Source: Gaiellasilicea sp963745775
Lineage (GTDB): Bacteria; Actinomycetota; Thermoleophilia; Gaiellales; Gaiellaceae
Direction: 5' to 3'
DNA: 64,000 nucleotides
NCBI GenBank assembly: GCA_963745775.1
Contig: CAVUYY010000015.1
Location: 1-64,000, forward strand
Part shown: piece by piece, positions 8,967 to 17,427 of the stretch
Numbering within the stretch: the first letter of the stretch is position 1
How the letters are laid out: the number at the start of each line of letters is the position of its first letter
Notes under the pieces: model-generated
What the model was told of the DNA's origin: nothing
What the model saw: the letters and a program-made list of their open reading frames with translations, nothing else
The model's database searches: none
Translations under genes and position numbers: made by a program

Positions 8967-9791
8967 ATGAGCGCCGGAGAGATCGCTGCCAAGGGCCGTC
9001 GCGCCGGCCAGAGCCCCTGGGTCGAGCGGCTCGGCCGCGCCGGCCTCGTGGCCAAGGGCGTCATCTACGCGGTGGTCGGACTCCTCGCGATCAAGGTCGC
9101 GCTCGGCGGCCGGGAGGAGAGCCCCGACCGCCAGGGTGCGCTGCGCACGATCGGCGAGCAGCCGTTCGGCAAGGGCCTGCTCGTCCTGCTCGTGCTCGGT
9201 CTCGCCGGGTATGCGCTCTGGCGGCTCGCCCAGGCCGTGCTCGACCGGGACAGCGAGGGCGAGGACGCGAAGGGGCTCGCGAAGCGCGGCGGCTCGCTCG
9301 CCAAGGCGGCATTCTACGGCGCGCTCTGCGCCCTCACCGTCTCGGCGCTCCTCGATGACGAGAGCCGGAGCGGCGGCGGGAACGAGAAGCAGACGACGGC
9401 GGGCGTGTTCGACCTCCCGGCAGGCCGCTACCTCGTCTATGCGGCGGGAATCGGGTTCATCGCCGCCGCGGCGTTCAACGGCTACCGCGCGGTCACGTGC
9501 AAGTTCAACAAGAAGCTGAAGCAAGGCGAGATGAGCGACGCCGAGGAAACCGCGGCAACCGGCGTCGGGATTCTCGGTCACCTGGCCCGGATGATCGTCT
9601 TCGCGCTGATCGGGTGGTTCCTCGTCAAGGCGGCCTGGGAGTTCGACTCGAAGGAGGCGCGCGGGCTCGACGGCGCCCTGCTCGAAGTCGCGCAGGCGCC
9701 CTACGGCGGCTTCCTCCTCGGCTCGGTCGCCGTCGGGCTGATCGCCTACGCGCTCTACTGCTTCGTGCAGGCTCGCTACCGCGACGTCTGA
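8967..9791 (+). CDS. DUF1206 membrane protein
   Basis: A protein of about 274 residues with three tandem two-helix units, each opening with a G-x-x-A-K/R-x-V-I/F-Y/F-A pattern (GLVAKGVIYAVVG, GSLAKAAFYGALC, GHLARMIVFALIG). This is the DUF1206 organisation; function unknown. The ATG at 8967 is preferred because GGGAAG lies a suitable distance upstream; ATG 8958 is the alternative. Its stop overlaps the Rieske gene start by one base (TGATG). Confidence 0.85.
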   Translation: MSAGEIAAKGRRAGQSPWVERLGRAGLVAKGVIYAVVGLLAIKVALGGREESPDRQGALRTIGEQPFGKGLLVLLVLGLAGYALWRLAQAVLDRDSEGEDAKGLAKRGGSLAKAAFYGALCALTVSALLDDESRSGGGNEKQTTAGVFDLPAGRYLVYAAGIGFIAAAAFNGYRAVTCKFNKKLKQGEMSDAEETAATGVGILGHLARMIVFALIGWFLVKAAWEFDSKEARGLDGALLEVAQAPYGGFLLGSVAVGLIAYALYCFVQARYRDV

Positions 9792-10847
9792 TGCGCGCCG
9801 CCGCGCGCACGATTCCCTTCGAGTGGTACTCCGATCCGGACGTCCTGCGGCTCGAGCGCGAGCGGATCTTCCGGCGAGCCTGGCAATACGCCGGGCGCTC
9901 CGACCAGGTCGCCGCGCCGGGTGCCTTCTTTGCGTGCGAGGCGGGAGAGATCCCGATCGTCGTGGTCCGCGGCAAGGACGCCGAGCTGCGCGCGTTCCTG
10001 AACGTCTGCCGCCACCGCGGCTCGCTCGTCTGCGAGGGCGAAGGCAGGCGCGAGACGCTCCAGTGCCCCTACCACGCCTGGACGTACGAGCTCGACGGCT
10101 CACTCCGCTCGGCGCCGCGCGCAGACCGCGAGGCCGAGTTCGACGCCGCTGAGCTCGGCCTTCGGCCGGCTCGAGTCGACACGTGGGGCCCGTTCGTCTT
10201 CGTCAACCCGGATCCCGAGGCGGCGCCGCTCCACGAGACGCTCGCCGAGCTCCCGCAGCTCCTCGCCTCTGTCAGGCGTCGAGCTCGACTCGCTCCGCTT
10301 CCTCAAGCGCTCCCACTCCGAGTACGCGGCCAACTGGAAGGTCTGCTGCGAGAACTTCCTCGAGTGCTACCACTGCCAGGTCGCCCACCCCAGCTTCTCC
10401 AAGGTCGTCGACGTCTCGGCCGACGCCTACGTGCTCGAGCCGAGCCGTTTCTTCTCGACCCAGCTCGGCCCGGTACGGGAGCGCTGGGCCGGCGCGTTCG
10501 ACCCGCGCGGCCCGATCGAGCGCGGCCAGTTCCACTTCGTCTGGCCGAACCTGACGATCAACGTCATGCCCGGACACCCGAACCTCTCGATCGGACCGGC
10601 CGTCCCGAGCGGAGCCGAGACGACCACGCGCTACCTCGACTACTTCGTCGGTCCGGACGTCGACGAGGCATGGCTCGAGGAGATGCTGGCCTTCGACGAC
10701 GAGGTCGGAGCCGAGGACACCGTGCTCGTCGAGCGCGTGCAACGAGGCGTGAGAACCGGCGCGCTGGAGCACGGTTTCCTGCTCCCGGAGTCCGAGCAGC
10801 TGGTCGCGCACTTCCAGCGCCTGCTCGTGGACGCGCTCGCAGATTGA
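9791..10847 (+). CDS. Rieske non-heme iron oxygenase alpha-subunit-like protein, one indel
   Basis: The N-terminal Rieske [2Fe-2S] ligands are visible as C-x-H ... C-x2-H (CRHRG and CPYHAW, residues ~74-97). The catalytic domain shows NFLECYHCQVAHPSF, the mononuclear-iron region of ring-hydroxylating oxygenases and related demethylases. One extra base near 10272 separates the domains; corrected length is about 351 residues. No ferredoxin, reductase or beta-subunit gene is adjacent, so electron partner and substrate are unknown. Confidence 0.82.
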
Positions 10848-10862
10848 GTCAGCACGACCTCT

Positions 10863-10880
10863 GGTGAATATCTGGTAAAC
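10863..10880 (-). promoter_or_regulatory. Candidate PHO box (two 11-bp units) before DUF47-pit
   Basis: GGTGAAT at 10863 and GGTAAAC at 10874 are exactly 11 bp apart and match, read on the minus strand, the TTCACC-type repeats found before the other phosphate genes here. They lie within 30 bp of the GTG start of the DUF47 gene, so transcription may begin at or near the start codon. The orientation is opposite to the gene, which lowers confidence. Confidence 0.5.
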
Positions 10881-10889
10881 ACCGCCCTC

Positions 10890-11510
10890 GTGCGCCTCAG
10901 CCTCGTCCCGCGCCCCACCGAGTTCTACGACCTCTTCGTCCGCGCCGGTGCGAACGCGCTCGAATGTGCGCGGCTCGCCGAGACCCGCTTTCGCGAATAT
11001 CCGAACTCCTCGGTCAGCCAGGAGGACGTCAAGGCGATCGAGACCGAGGGCGACACGATCACGCGCGAGCTGATGCAGCTCCTGAACACCCAGTACGTGA
11101 CCCCTTTCGACCGCGAGGACATCTACGAGCTCGCGACGAAGCTCGACGACGTCGTCGATTACATCGACGAGGTCAGCGGCCTGCTCGGGCTCTACGGCGT
11201 CGAGTCGGCGACGAAGCACGCGGTGGAGCAGTGCGCGATCCTCGTCAGCTCGGTCGAGCAGCTCGCGCTCGTCCTCGGCCGCCTGAAGGGGATGCGCGGC
11301 GTCCAGGAGCCGCTCGTCGAGCTGAAACGGCTCGAGGACGAGGGCGACCGGATCGTCCACGACGCGATCGCCGCCCTCTTCCGCGACGACCGGATCGACC
11401 CGCTGATCGTGATCCGCTGGAAGGACATCTACGAGGGGCTCGAGCGCGCGATCGACTCGTGCGAGACCGCGGCCAACGTCGTCGCGAACATCGCCGTCAA
11501 GAACGCCTAG
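10890..11510 (+). CDS. DUF47 PhoU-like phosphate transport regulator
   Basis: A 206-residue all-helical cytoplasmic protein of the DUF47/PhoU-like family. Such proteins are usually encoded beside Pit transporters and are thought to modulate them. The repeated acidic motif occurs twice: E-x2-G-D-x-I-T near residue 50 and E-D-E-G-D-R-I near residue 150, as in the two PhoU half-domains. It starts with GTG and the pit gene follows 3 bp after its stop, so the two form an operon. Confidence 0.9.
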   Translation: MRLSLVPRPTEFYDLFVRAGANALECARLAETRFREYPNSSVSQEDVKAIETEGDTITRELMQLLNTQYVTPFDREDIYELATKLDDVVDYIDEVSGLLGLYGVESATKHAVEQCAILVSSVEQLALVLGRLKGMRGVQEPLVELKRLEDEGDRIVHDAIAALFRDDRIDPLIVIRWKDIYEGLERAIDSCETAANVVANIAVKNA

Positions 11511-11513
11511 GCC

Positions 11514-12620
11514 GTGGAGGACCTCACTCTCGTCGCGGTCGTCGTCGTCGCGCTCTTCTTCGACTTCACGAACGGGTTCCACGACACCGCCAACTCGATC
11601 GCGACGAGCGTCTCCACCCGCGCACTGTCGCCGAGGGCGGCCGTGATCAGCGCGGCGATCCTCAACTTCCTGGGCGCGTTCGTCTCCCTCGAGGTCGCGG
11701 CGACAATCGCGAAGGGGATCGTCATGCCGGAGGCGATCACGCTGGACGTCGTCCTCGCCGGCCTCGTCGGCGCGATCACCTGGAACCTGATCACGTGGTA
11801 CCTCGGTCTCCCTTCGAGCTCGAGCCACGCGCTGATCGGCGGGGTGATCGGCTCGGCCGTGGCAGCGTTCGGTTTCGACGTCGTCAACTGGCAGGGAATC
11901 CGCGAGAAGGTGCTGGTCCCGTCGCTGGTCGCGCCGTTTGCCGGCTTCTTCCTCGCTGCGGCGCTGATGCTCTCGATCACCTGGCTGATCCGCCGGCGGG
12001 CGCCGGGCACGATCAACCGGGTCTTTCGGCGCCTCCAGCTCGTCTCGGGCGGCTTCGTCGCCTTCACCCACGGCACGAACGACGCGCAGAAGACGATGGG
12101 GATCATCGCGCTCGCCCTGATCTCGGCTGGTCATCTCGCGCCGGACGCCGACCCCCCCACGTGGGTGATCGCGAGCGCCGCGCTCGCGATGGCGGCCGGC
12201 ACGTACGCGGGCGGCTGGCGGATCATCAAGACGCTCGGGACTCGGATCGCCAAGCTCGACCCGCCGCAGGGCTTCTCGGCCCAGACGGCCTGCGCCACAA
12301 TCCTCTTCACGACCGCCCACTACGGCTTCCCGGTCTCCACCACCCACACGATCTCGGGCTCCGTGATGGGCGCCGGGGCCAGTCGTCGCCTCTCGGCCGT
12401 CCGCTGGGGCGTCGCGGGCAGCATCGTCGTCGCCTGGGTCATGACGATTCCCTGCGCGGCAGCCGTGGGCGCGCTGATGGAGCTCGTGACGCGGCTCCCC
12501 GCCGGGGACGCAATCGTCTTCGTGCTCGCGTCGCTGATCGCTACCGCGGCCTTCGTCGGCCGCCGCTGGCAGACCCGCCGGCTCGCGCTCGCTCCCGCGC
12601 CCGCGCCCGCGCCCGCCTGA
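11514..12620 (+). CDS. pit: Low-affinity inorganic phosphate transporter (PiT family)
   Basis: A 368-residue membrane protein with both PiT signature halves: DFTNGFHDTANSIATS near residue 17 and FTHGTNDAQKTMG near residue 185. It has about 10 hydrophobic segments. PiT proteins import phosphate, often as a metal-phosphate complex, by proton or sodium symport. The start is GTG at 11514. The C terminus carries a repetitive Ala-Pro tail (APAPAPAPA) that I cannot interpret. It complements the ABC-type Pst system at 24.9-28.5 kb. Confidence 0.94.
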   Translation: MEDLTLVAVVVVALFFDFTNGFHDTANSIATSVSTRALSPRAAVISAAILNFLGAFVSLEVAATIAKGIVMPEAITLDVVLAGLVGAITWNLITWYLGLPSSSSHALIGGVIGSAVAAFGFDVVNWQGIREKVLVPSLVAPFAGFFLAAALMLSITWLIRRRAPGTINRVFRRLQLVSGGFVAFTHGTNDAQKTMGIIALALISAGHLAPDADPPTWVIASAALAMAAGTYAGGWRIIKTLGTRIAKLDPPQGFSAQTACATILFTTAHYGFPVSTTHTISGSVMGAGASRRLSAVRWGVAGSIVVAWVMTIPCAAAVGALMELVTRLPAGDAIVFVLASLIATAAFVGRRWQTRRLALAPAPAPAPA

Positions 12621-12668
12621 CGGTCGTCTCCAGCTGGTGAACGAGCGGCGGCGAGGTGGCGAGGAGCC

Positions 12669-13592
12669 TTGCCTGATCGCGGGTCGCGTGGCATAGAAGA
12701 GGCCTTGTTGCTCGCCCTGATCGCCCAACGCGCGACCCCGACGAACCTTGCGCTCGTAGCGGCGGCGCCGCGCGGGGTCGAGATCCGGATCCTCACGCCC
12801 GATCGGGCGGTGGGCTCAATCGGCCCCGGCGATGCCGTGCTCGGCCGGCTCGACGTGCTCGAGACGCTCGACGGAGTCGACGACGGGCTCTGGGCACTCG
12901 GCTCCCTGGCGGCCCGCGGCGTTCACACGCTGAACCGCGCGAGCGCGTTGCTGGCCGCGCACGACAAGCTGCTGACCGCGCGCCTCCTTCTCCGTGCCGA
13001 GCTACCGCACCCGCGCACGGGACTGCTCTCCGCCGATCGTCCTTTGCCGGAGCTCGTCGGCCCGGTCGTCGTGAAGCCGCGCTTTGGGAGCTGGGGTCGC
13101 GACGTCGTCTGCTGCCTCGACCAGAAGGCGTTCCGGCGCCACGTGCGGGAGCTCGAGGGGCGCCCATGGTTCCGGACGCACGGCGCTCTCGTCCAGGAGC
13201 TCGTGCCCCCGCTGGGTCACGATCTGCGAATCGTGGTGGCCGCGGGCACGGTCGTCGGTGCGATCTCTCGCGTCTCGGCGCCCGGGGAGTGGCGGACGAA
13301 CGTCGCGCTCGGCGCCTCCCGCGTCCCCGTCGAGCCGCCCGGGCTCGCCTGCGACCTCGCCCTTCGGGCCGCCGCCGCGGCCGGCGCCGAGCTGCTCGGA
13401 GTCGACCTCCTTCCGGACGGCGAGGGCGGCTACACCGTGATCGAGCTGAACGGCGCCGTCGAATTCACCGCCGAGTACGCCGTCGACCGCGACCCGTTCG
13501 CGGCGGCAGCATCGGAGCTCTCGCGGCTGGCGCTTCGCCGTCCGCAGGAGACCCCGCGTCCGACGTTGCTGCCGCTCCCGCTCGAGGCCTAG
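12669..13592 (+). CDS. RimK/LysX-like ATP-grasp ligase
   Basis: A 307-residue ATP-grasp protein: a pre-ATP-grasp region with TNLALVAAA, the ATP-binding segment VVVKPRFGSWGRDV, VQELVPP, and the Mg-binding tail ending IELNGAVEF. Relatives ligate amino acids to carboxylates (RimK on ribosomal S6, LysX on amino-adipate, or cofactor glutamylation). The TTG start at 12669 sits behind a GAGGAG site. Without the usual lysine-pathway neighbours the substrate is open. Its end overlaps the convergent Nudix gene by 4 bp. Confidence 0.8.
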   Translation: MPDRGSRGIEEALLLALIAQRATPTNLALVAAAPRGVEIRILTPDRAVGSIGPGDAVLGRLDVLETLDGVDDGLWALGSLAARGVHTLNRASALLAAHDKLLTARLLLRAELPHPRTGLLSADRPLPELVGPVVVKPRFGSWGRDVVCCLDQKAFRRHVRELEGRPWFRTHGALVQELVPPLGHDLRIVVAAGTVVGAISRVSAPGEWRTNVALGASRVPVEPPGLACDLALRAAAAAGAELLGVDLLPDGEGGYTVIELNGAVEFTAEYAVDRDPFAAAASELSRLALRRPQETPRPTLLPLPLEA

Positions 13593-13999
13593 GTTCTGTT
13601 TCTCTCGAGCTGGGCGAGCAACGGCAGATCGCGCTCGTAGGAAAGGCGCTCGGCGGCGGCCTCGGGGCTCAGCCACGCGATCTCGTCGACCTCGTTGTTC
13701 GGAACGAAACCGCCGTCCTGCACGGTCATCTGCCAGTAACGCACGACCTTGGGCCGCCCGCGCGAGTCGGTGTAGCGCGTCGAGGCGAGCTCGGGGCCGA
13801 GCAGGCAGCGGAGGCCCGTCTCCTCCTCGACCTCGCGGAGCGCGCACGCTTCCTCGCTTTCACCCCGCTTCGCTTTCCCCTTCGGAAAGGTCCAGTCGTC
13901 GTACTTCGGCCGATGGACGAGCAGCACCTCGAGCGCCGGCCGGACGACGAGCCCTCCGGCAGCTCGTACGATCGTCGGCCGCTGCCGGACGGAGCCCAT
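13589..13999 (-). CDS. MutT/Ap4A-type Nudix hydrolase
   Basis: A compact 136-residue Nudix protein with the complete box G-x5-E-x7-REV-x-EE-x-G (from GKAKRGESEEACALREVEEE, split here for length, to TG) at residues ~43-65. The DWTFPKGK block before it is typical of diadenosine-polyphosphate or 8-oxo-dGTP hydrolases. It is cytoplasmic, with an intact frame. It is convergent with the ATP-grasp gene and separated from pstS by a hairpin. Confidence 0.87.
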   Translation of the reverse strand: MGSVRQRPTIVRAAGGLVVRPALEVLLVHRPKYDDWTFPKGKAKRGESEEACALREVEEETGLRCLLGPELASTRYTDSRGRPKVVRYWQMTVQDGGFVPNNEVDEIAWLSPEAAAERLSYERDLPLLAQLERNRT

Positions 14000-14041
14000 C
14001 CCCGGGACAGTAGAGAGTGCCGTCGCGACGATTGCGGTGAA

Positions 14042-14075
14042 CGATCGAGCGCCACCCGGAGGCGGCGCTCGATCG
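14042..14075 (-). terminator. Hairpin downstream of the solo pstS
   Basis: A perfect 12-bp inverted repeat (CGATCGAGCGCC and its complement) with a 10-nt loop lies 20 bp beyond the pstS stop. No long T run follows, as is common in high-GC actinobacteria, so I read it as an intrinsic-type terminator or 3' stabiliser. Confidence 0.6.
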
Positions 14076-14095
14076 GGTGATGACCCGGCCGCGGT

Positions 14096-15025
14096 CTAGC
14101 CGAACGCGGTCTTGAGGGCGACCCGGAACTGGTAGCGCGCCTTCTTCAGCTGGCGGTCGGTCAGGGCGATGAAGCCCGCCTGCTTCGCGATCGCCTTCTC
14201 GTTGTTGAAGATGTAGCCGATGAACGACGCCACCTCGGCCCGCTTGAACGAGGGCCGCTTCGCATAGATGAAGAGCGGCCGCGCGAGCGGCTTGTAGGTG
14301 CCGCCCTGAACCGACTTGATGCTCGGTGCGATGCAGCCCTTGCCGTTGTCGATCTTCACGACCTTGAGGTTGGCGGCGTTCTCCTCGTAGTAGGAGTAGC
14401 CGAAGTAGCCCATGCCGCCGCGCTCGCCGGTGACGCCTTGGACGATGATGTTGTCGTCCTCGGTCGCCAGGTAGTCCGAGCGGCTGGCCTTGGCCCTGCC
14501 GTTGATCACCTCGGTGAAGAAGTCGAACGTGCCCGAGTCGGTGCCCGGGCCGAAGAGCTTCAGCGGCACATCCGGGAAGCTCGAGCGGATGTCCTTCCAG
14601 CTCTTCACCTTCGAGCCGGTGTTCCACGTCGCCTTCAGCTCGGCGGTGGTGAGGCAGTCGGCCCAGGTGTTCGACTTGTTGACGACGACCGAGAGACCGT
14701 CGTTGGCCACGGTGAAGGCGACCCACTTGACGCCGGCATCGCGGCACTTGATCGCCTCCGAGTTCCGCATCGGGCGCGATGCGTTCGCGAGGTCGATCTC
14801 GTCGCGACAGAAGCGCTCGAAGCCGCCGCCCGTGCCGGAGATTCCGACCGTGACACGCACCCCCCGGTTCTTCTTCTGAAATCCCTCCGCGGCGGCGATC
14901 GCGTAGGGGCCAACCGTGCTCGACCCGTCCGCGGTGATCGTGCCGCCAAGCGCCGTGACGCCCGCCGTGGCGGTCGCCGCGAGCACGACGGCGCCGAGCG
15001 CCGCCAGGAGTACTGCTCTTCTCAT
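14096..15025 (-). CDS. pstS: Phosphate-binding protein PstS (solo copy)
   Basis: A 309-residue exported protein: signal segment MRRAVLLAALGAVVLAATA, then the phosphate-binding fold with DGSSTVGPY, SGTGGGFERFC, ANASRP and GPGTDSGTFDFF, which supply phosphate hydrogen bonds in PstS proteins. Unlike the second PstS it lacks a lipobox cysteine, so it may be free or attached differently. The ATG follows AGGGGAGAGAC. It has its own four-unit PHO box and no permease genes, and lies next to the arsenic operon. Confidence 0.9.
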   Translation of the reverse strand: MRRAVLLAALGAVVLAATATAGVTALGGTITADGSSTVGPYAIAAAEGFQKKNRGVRVTVGISGTGGGFERFCRDEIDLANASRPMRNSEAIKCRDAGVKWVAFTVANDGLSVVVNKSNTWADCLTTAELKATWNTGSKVKSWKDIRSSFPDVPLKLFGPGTDSGTFDFFTEVINGRAKASRSDYLATEDDNIIVQGVTGERGGMGYFGYSYYEENAANLKVVKIDNGKGCIAPSIKSVQGGTYKPLARPLFIYAKRPSFKRAEVASFIGYIFNNEKAIAKQAGFIALTDRQLKKARYQFRVALKTAFG

Positions 15026-15089
15026 GTCTCTCCCCTGATCTCGGTTTGTTGCATGCGGCCCGAGTGTCGAGCCGGGGAGAGCGGGCGTG

Positions 15090-15129
15090 GGCTGAAAACC
15101 GGTGTCGAAGTCGTGAGGAACCGGTGAAC
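15090..15129 (-). promoter_or_regulatory. Candidate PHO box (four 11-bp units) before solo pstS
   Basis: Heptamers begin at 15090 (GGCTGAA), 15101 (GGTGTCG), 15112 (CGTGAGG) and 15123 (GGTGAAC), each exactly 11 bp apart. Read on the pstS strand the best unit is GTTCACC, the core of actinobacterial PHO boxes bound by PhoP. The block lies about 65-105 bp upstream of the pstS ATG. Confidence 0.7.
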
Positions 15130-15132
15130 GCG

Positions 15133-15546
15133 CTAGCGATCGCCGACGTGGCGCGCACCGTCGAGTCCAGCCACCAGGTCGTCGATCAGGTCGGCGATCT
15201 CGTCGCGGATCGCCCTCACCTCGTCGACGGATCTCCCGGCCGGATCGGAAAGCTCCCAGTCGACGTAGCGCGTGCCCGGGATGTACGGGCACGCGTCCCC
15301 GCAGCCCATGGTCACGACCACGTCCGCCCATTCAGCGTCCGCTCGGTCGAGCTCGCGCGGAATCCGGTCGGCGAGGTCGATGCCGAGCTCGCCCATTGCC
15401 GTCACGACCTCCGGATGAACGGTCGCGGCGGGAGCCGTGCCAGCGGATCTCCCCTCGTGTCGACCCTGTGCGGCGAGCCCGAACAGCGCCTCCGACATCT
15501 GCGAGCGGCCGGCATTCTGCTTGCAGACGAAGAGAACCTTCGTCAT
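15133..15546 (-). CDS. arsC: Arsenate reductase (low-molecular-weight phosphatase type)
   Basis: A 137-residue protein with the N-terminal P-loop C-x5-R (CKQNAGRS, Cys8) of thioredoxin-coupled ArsC enzymes related to tyrosine phosphatases. A second cysteine pair (MGCGDACP, around residues 80-85) fits the disulfide relay of the B. subtilis-type enzyme, though more closely spaced. It reduces arsenate to arsenite. It is the last gene of arsR-arsM-aquaporin-arsC and overlaps the aquaporin stop by 4 bp (ATGA). Confidence 0.9.
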   Translation of the reverse strand: MTKVLFVCKQNAGRSQMSEALFGLAAQGRHEGRSAGTAPAATVHPEVVTAMGELGIDLADRIPRELDRADAEWADVVVTMGCGDACPYIPGTRYVDWELSDPAGRSVDEVRAIRDEIADLIDDLVAGLDGARHVGDR

Positions 15547-16205
15547 GCGACGGCTCCGGCAGAAGGCGTCTCGCCGCGGATCAGCTGATAGGCGAGAGCG
15601 CCGAGCGCAGCGCCCAGCAGAGGGCCGGCGAGATAGATCCAGAGCGAGCCAAGCTCGCCCGCGACGACCGCGGGACCGAACGAGCGGGCGGGATTCATCG
15701 AGGCGCCGGAGACCGGCCCGCCGACGAGTGCCCCGAGCGCAACGGTGCCGCCGATCGCGACTGCGGCGGCCTCGCCGACGGCCCTCGTGTCGGTCGCAAC
15801 GGCCATGATCACGAACATCAGGAAGAACGTGAGCACGACCTCGAAGAGGAAGGATTGCGCGGCGGAGCCCGCAGGCGCCGTGCGCCCGATCCCGGCGACG
15901 TCACCGAGAGAGGCGCGGAGGAGCGCGGCGGCGGCGATCGCCGCTGCGAGCTGCGTCACGACGTAGGCCGCCGCCCGAGACCACGGGAAGTGGCGCGTCA
16001 GGGCAAACGCCACGGTCACCGCAGGGTTGAAGTGCGCGCCCGAGACGTGGCCGATCGCGTAGATCATCGTCATGATCGCGAGCCCGAACGCGAGCGCGAT
16101 CCCGACCTGACCGAGCCGACCGGTCTCCGCGTCGACCATGATCGCGCCTGCCCCGGCAAAGACCAGCGCGAATGTCCCGATCGCCTCTGCGAGGAGGGCT
16201 CGCAA
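15543..16205 (-). CDS. aqpS: Aquaporin/aquaglyceroporin of the arsenic operon (AqpS-like)
   Basis: A 220-residue MIP channel with six hydrophobic segments and both NPA boxes, SGAHFNPAVTVAF and GASMNPARSFGP. In Sinorhizobium meliloti an AqpS replaces the arsenite pump and lets ArsC-generated arsenite leak out; the same role is inferred here because no arsB or acr3 is present. The TTG at 16205 gives MRALLAEAIGTFALVF after a CGGAAG site; the start is a judgement. It lies 11 bp after arsM and overlaps arsC. Confidence 0.85.
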   Translation of the reverse strand: MRALLAEAIGTFALVFAGAGAIMVDAETGRLGQVGIALAFGLAIMTMIYAIGHVSGAHFNPAVTVAFALTRHFPWSRAAAYVVTQLAAAIAAAALLRASLGDVAGIGRTAPAGSAAQSFLFEVVLTFFLMFVIMAVATDTRAVGEAAAVAIGGTVALGALVGGPVSGASMNPARSFGPAVVAGELGSLWIYLAGPLLGAALGALAYQLIRGETPSAGAVA

Positions 16206-16216
16206 CGGGCTTCCGC

Positions 16217-17036
16217 TCAGCAGCAGCCGGCTCGTTGCACGACGGGCAGCTCGCCGCGCGCCGCCTCGACTCGAACGGGCTTGGTCGCCTTGACGATCGC
16301 GCCGTGCATCCCGTCCGCGACCTCGTGGGTGAAGGTGACGCTGACGTCCTCGAACCCGGCCGCCTCGAGACCCTCCACGTACTCGCTTTGCGAGAGGGCG
16401 CCTGCGATGCAGCCGACGTAGCTGCCCCGCTCGGCCCGCTCGTCGGGGGCGAGCCGATCCTCGGCGACCACGTCGCTGATCCCGATCCGCCCGCCGGGCC
16501 GGAGCACGCGCGCGAGCTCGAGCAGGACGGCAGGCTTGTCGACGGAGAGGTTGATCACGCAGTTCGAGATCGCGACGTCGACCGACTCCGCGGGGAGCGG
16601 TATCGGCCTCGATCACGCCCTTGAGGAAGATCGCGTTCCCGATCCCCGCCTCGGCGGCGTTGCGCTGCGCCAGCGCGAGCATCTCGTCGGTCATGTCGAG
16701 CCCGTAGGCGCGTCCGGTCGGGCCGACGCGCTTGGCGGAGAGGATCACGTCGATCCCGCCGCCCGAGCCGAGATCGAGGACCGTGTCGCCCTCGCGGAGG
16801 TCGGCGACCGCGGTCGGGTTGCCGCAGCCCAGGCTGGCGAGCGCTGCGGTGTCGGGAAGGTCGCCTCGCTGCTCGGCGTCGTAGAGCGCCTCGCCGAACC
16901 GGGCAGTGCCGTCGTCGGCGCAGCAGGAGCCGCTCCCGCAACCCGGGTTGGCCTCACCGCTCGTGACGGCGACGGCAGACTCGGCGTAGCGCCGGCGCAC
17001 TTCCTCTCTCAACTCGTCGGCAGTCGTCGTGGACAT
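16217..17036 (-). CDS. arsM: Arsenite S-adenosylmethionine methyltransferase, one indel
   Basis: The SAM-binding motif is VLDLGSGGGIDVILSA (residues ~75-90). Cysteine clusters expected for arsenite binding are present: GSGSCCADD near residue 35, the ISNCVINLS block, and GCIAGAL. One extra C near 16605 breaks the frame after GVIEA; removing it joins IPLPAESVDVAISNC and gives about 273 residues. ArsM methylates arsenite to volatile or less retained species. The ATG overlaps the arsR stop (TGATG), so translation is coupled. Confidence 0.85.
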
Positions 17037-17377
17037 CAGCAACACGCTCCTTTCAGGTCGGCGACGGCGGCGAGCTTCTCGACCGCGTCGCGCTTCAACG
17101 AGAAGTAGGCCCACTTGCCGCGCTGCTCGCGCTCGACGAGGCCGGCGTCGACAAGCTTCTTCATGTGGTGGGAGACCGTCGGCTGCGCCAGCCCGAGCGG
17201 TCCGTTCAGCTCGCAGATGCAGACCGGCTCGCCCGCTGTTGCGAGGCAGTTGACGATTCGCACCCGCGCTGGATCGCCGAGCGCCTTGAAGAGCTCGGCC
17301 GTCGCCCGCGCTTCCTCGGCGGAGAGGGCAGGCTGGTCGAGCGGCGCGCAGCAGGTGATCGCTTCGGTGAGAGACAT
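17036..17377 (-). CDS. arsR: ArsR-family arsenic-responsive repressor
   Basis: A 113-residue winged-helix repressor. The C-x-C pair in EPVCICELN sits at the start of the recognition region as in classical ArsR, followed by LAQPTVSHHMKKL. Extra cysteines at the N terminus (TCCAP) and the extreme C terminus (GACC) could add thiol ligands for As(III). ATG 17377 is preferred; a TTG at 17392 in the same frame is possible. It should bind the palindrome overlapping its own promoter and leave on arsenite binding. Confidence 0.88.
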   Translation of the reverse strand: MSLTEAITCCAPLDQPALSAEEARATAELFKALGDPARVRIVNCLATAGEPVCICELNGPLGLAQPTVSHHMKKLVDAGLVEREQRGKWAYFSLKRDAVEKLAAVADLKGACC

Positions 17378-17420
17378 ATCGACGTCCGTCAATATATCGA
17401 CGGACGTCGATACGTGTCAA
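17375..17420 (-). promoter_or_regulatory. ars promoter with overlapping palindromic operator
   Basis: On the minus strand a consensus -35 TTGACA (17420-17415) and a -10 TATATT (17396-17391) are 18 bp apart. A perfect 14-bp inverted repeat (TATCGACGTCCGTC at 17377-17390, its complement at 17399-17412, 8-nt spacer) covers the spacer and -10 and reaches the arsR ATG. This is what an autoregulated ArsR repressor site should look like. The 5' leader must be very short. Confidence 0.85.
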
Positions 17421-17427
17421 GTCGAGC

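Noticed and set aside
12580..12620. CCCGCG repeats at the pit 3' end as a terminator
   Set aside because: They encode the Ala-Pro tail and form no clear hairpin with a loop.
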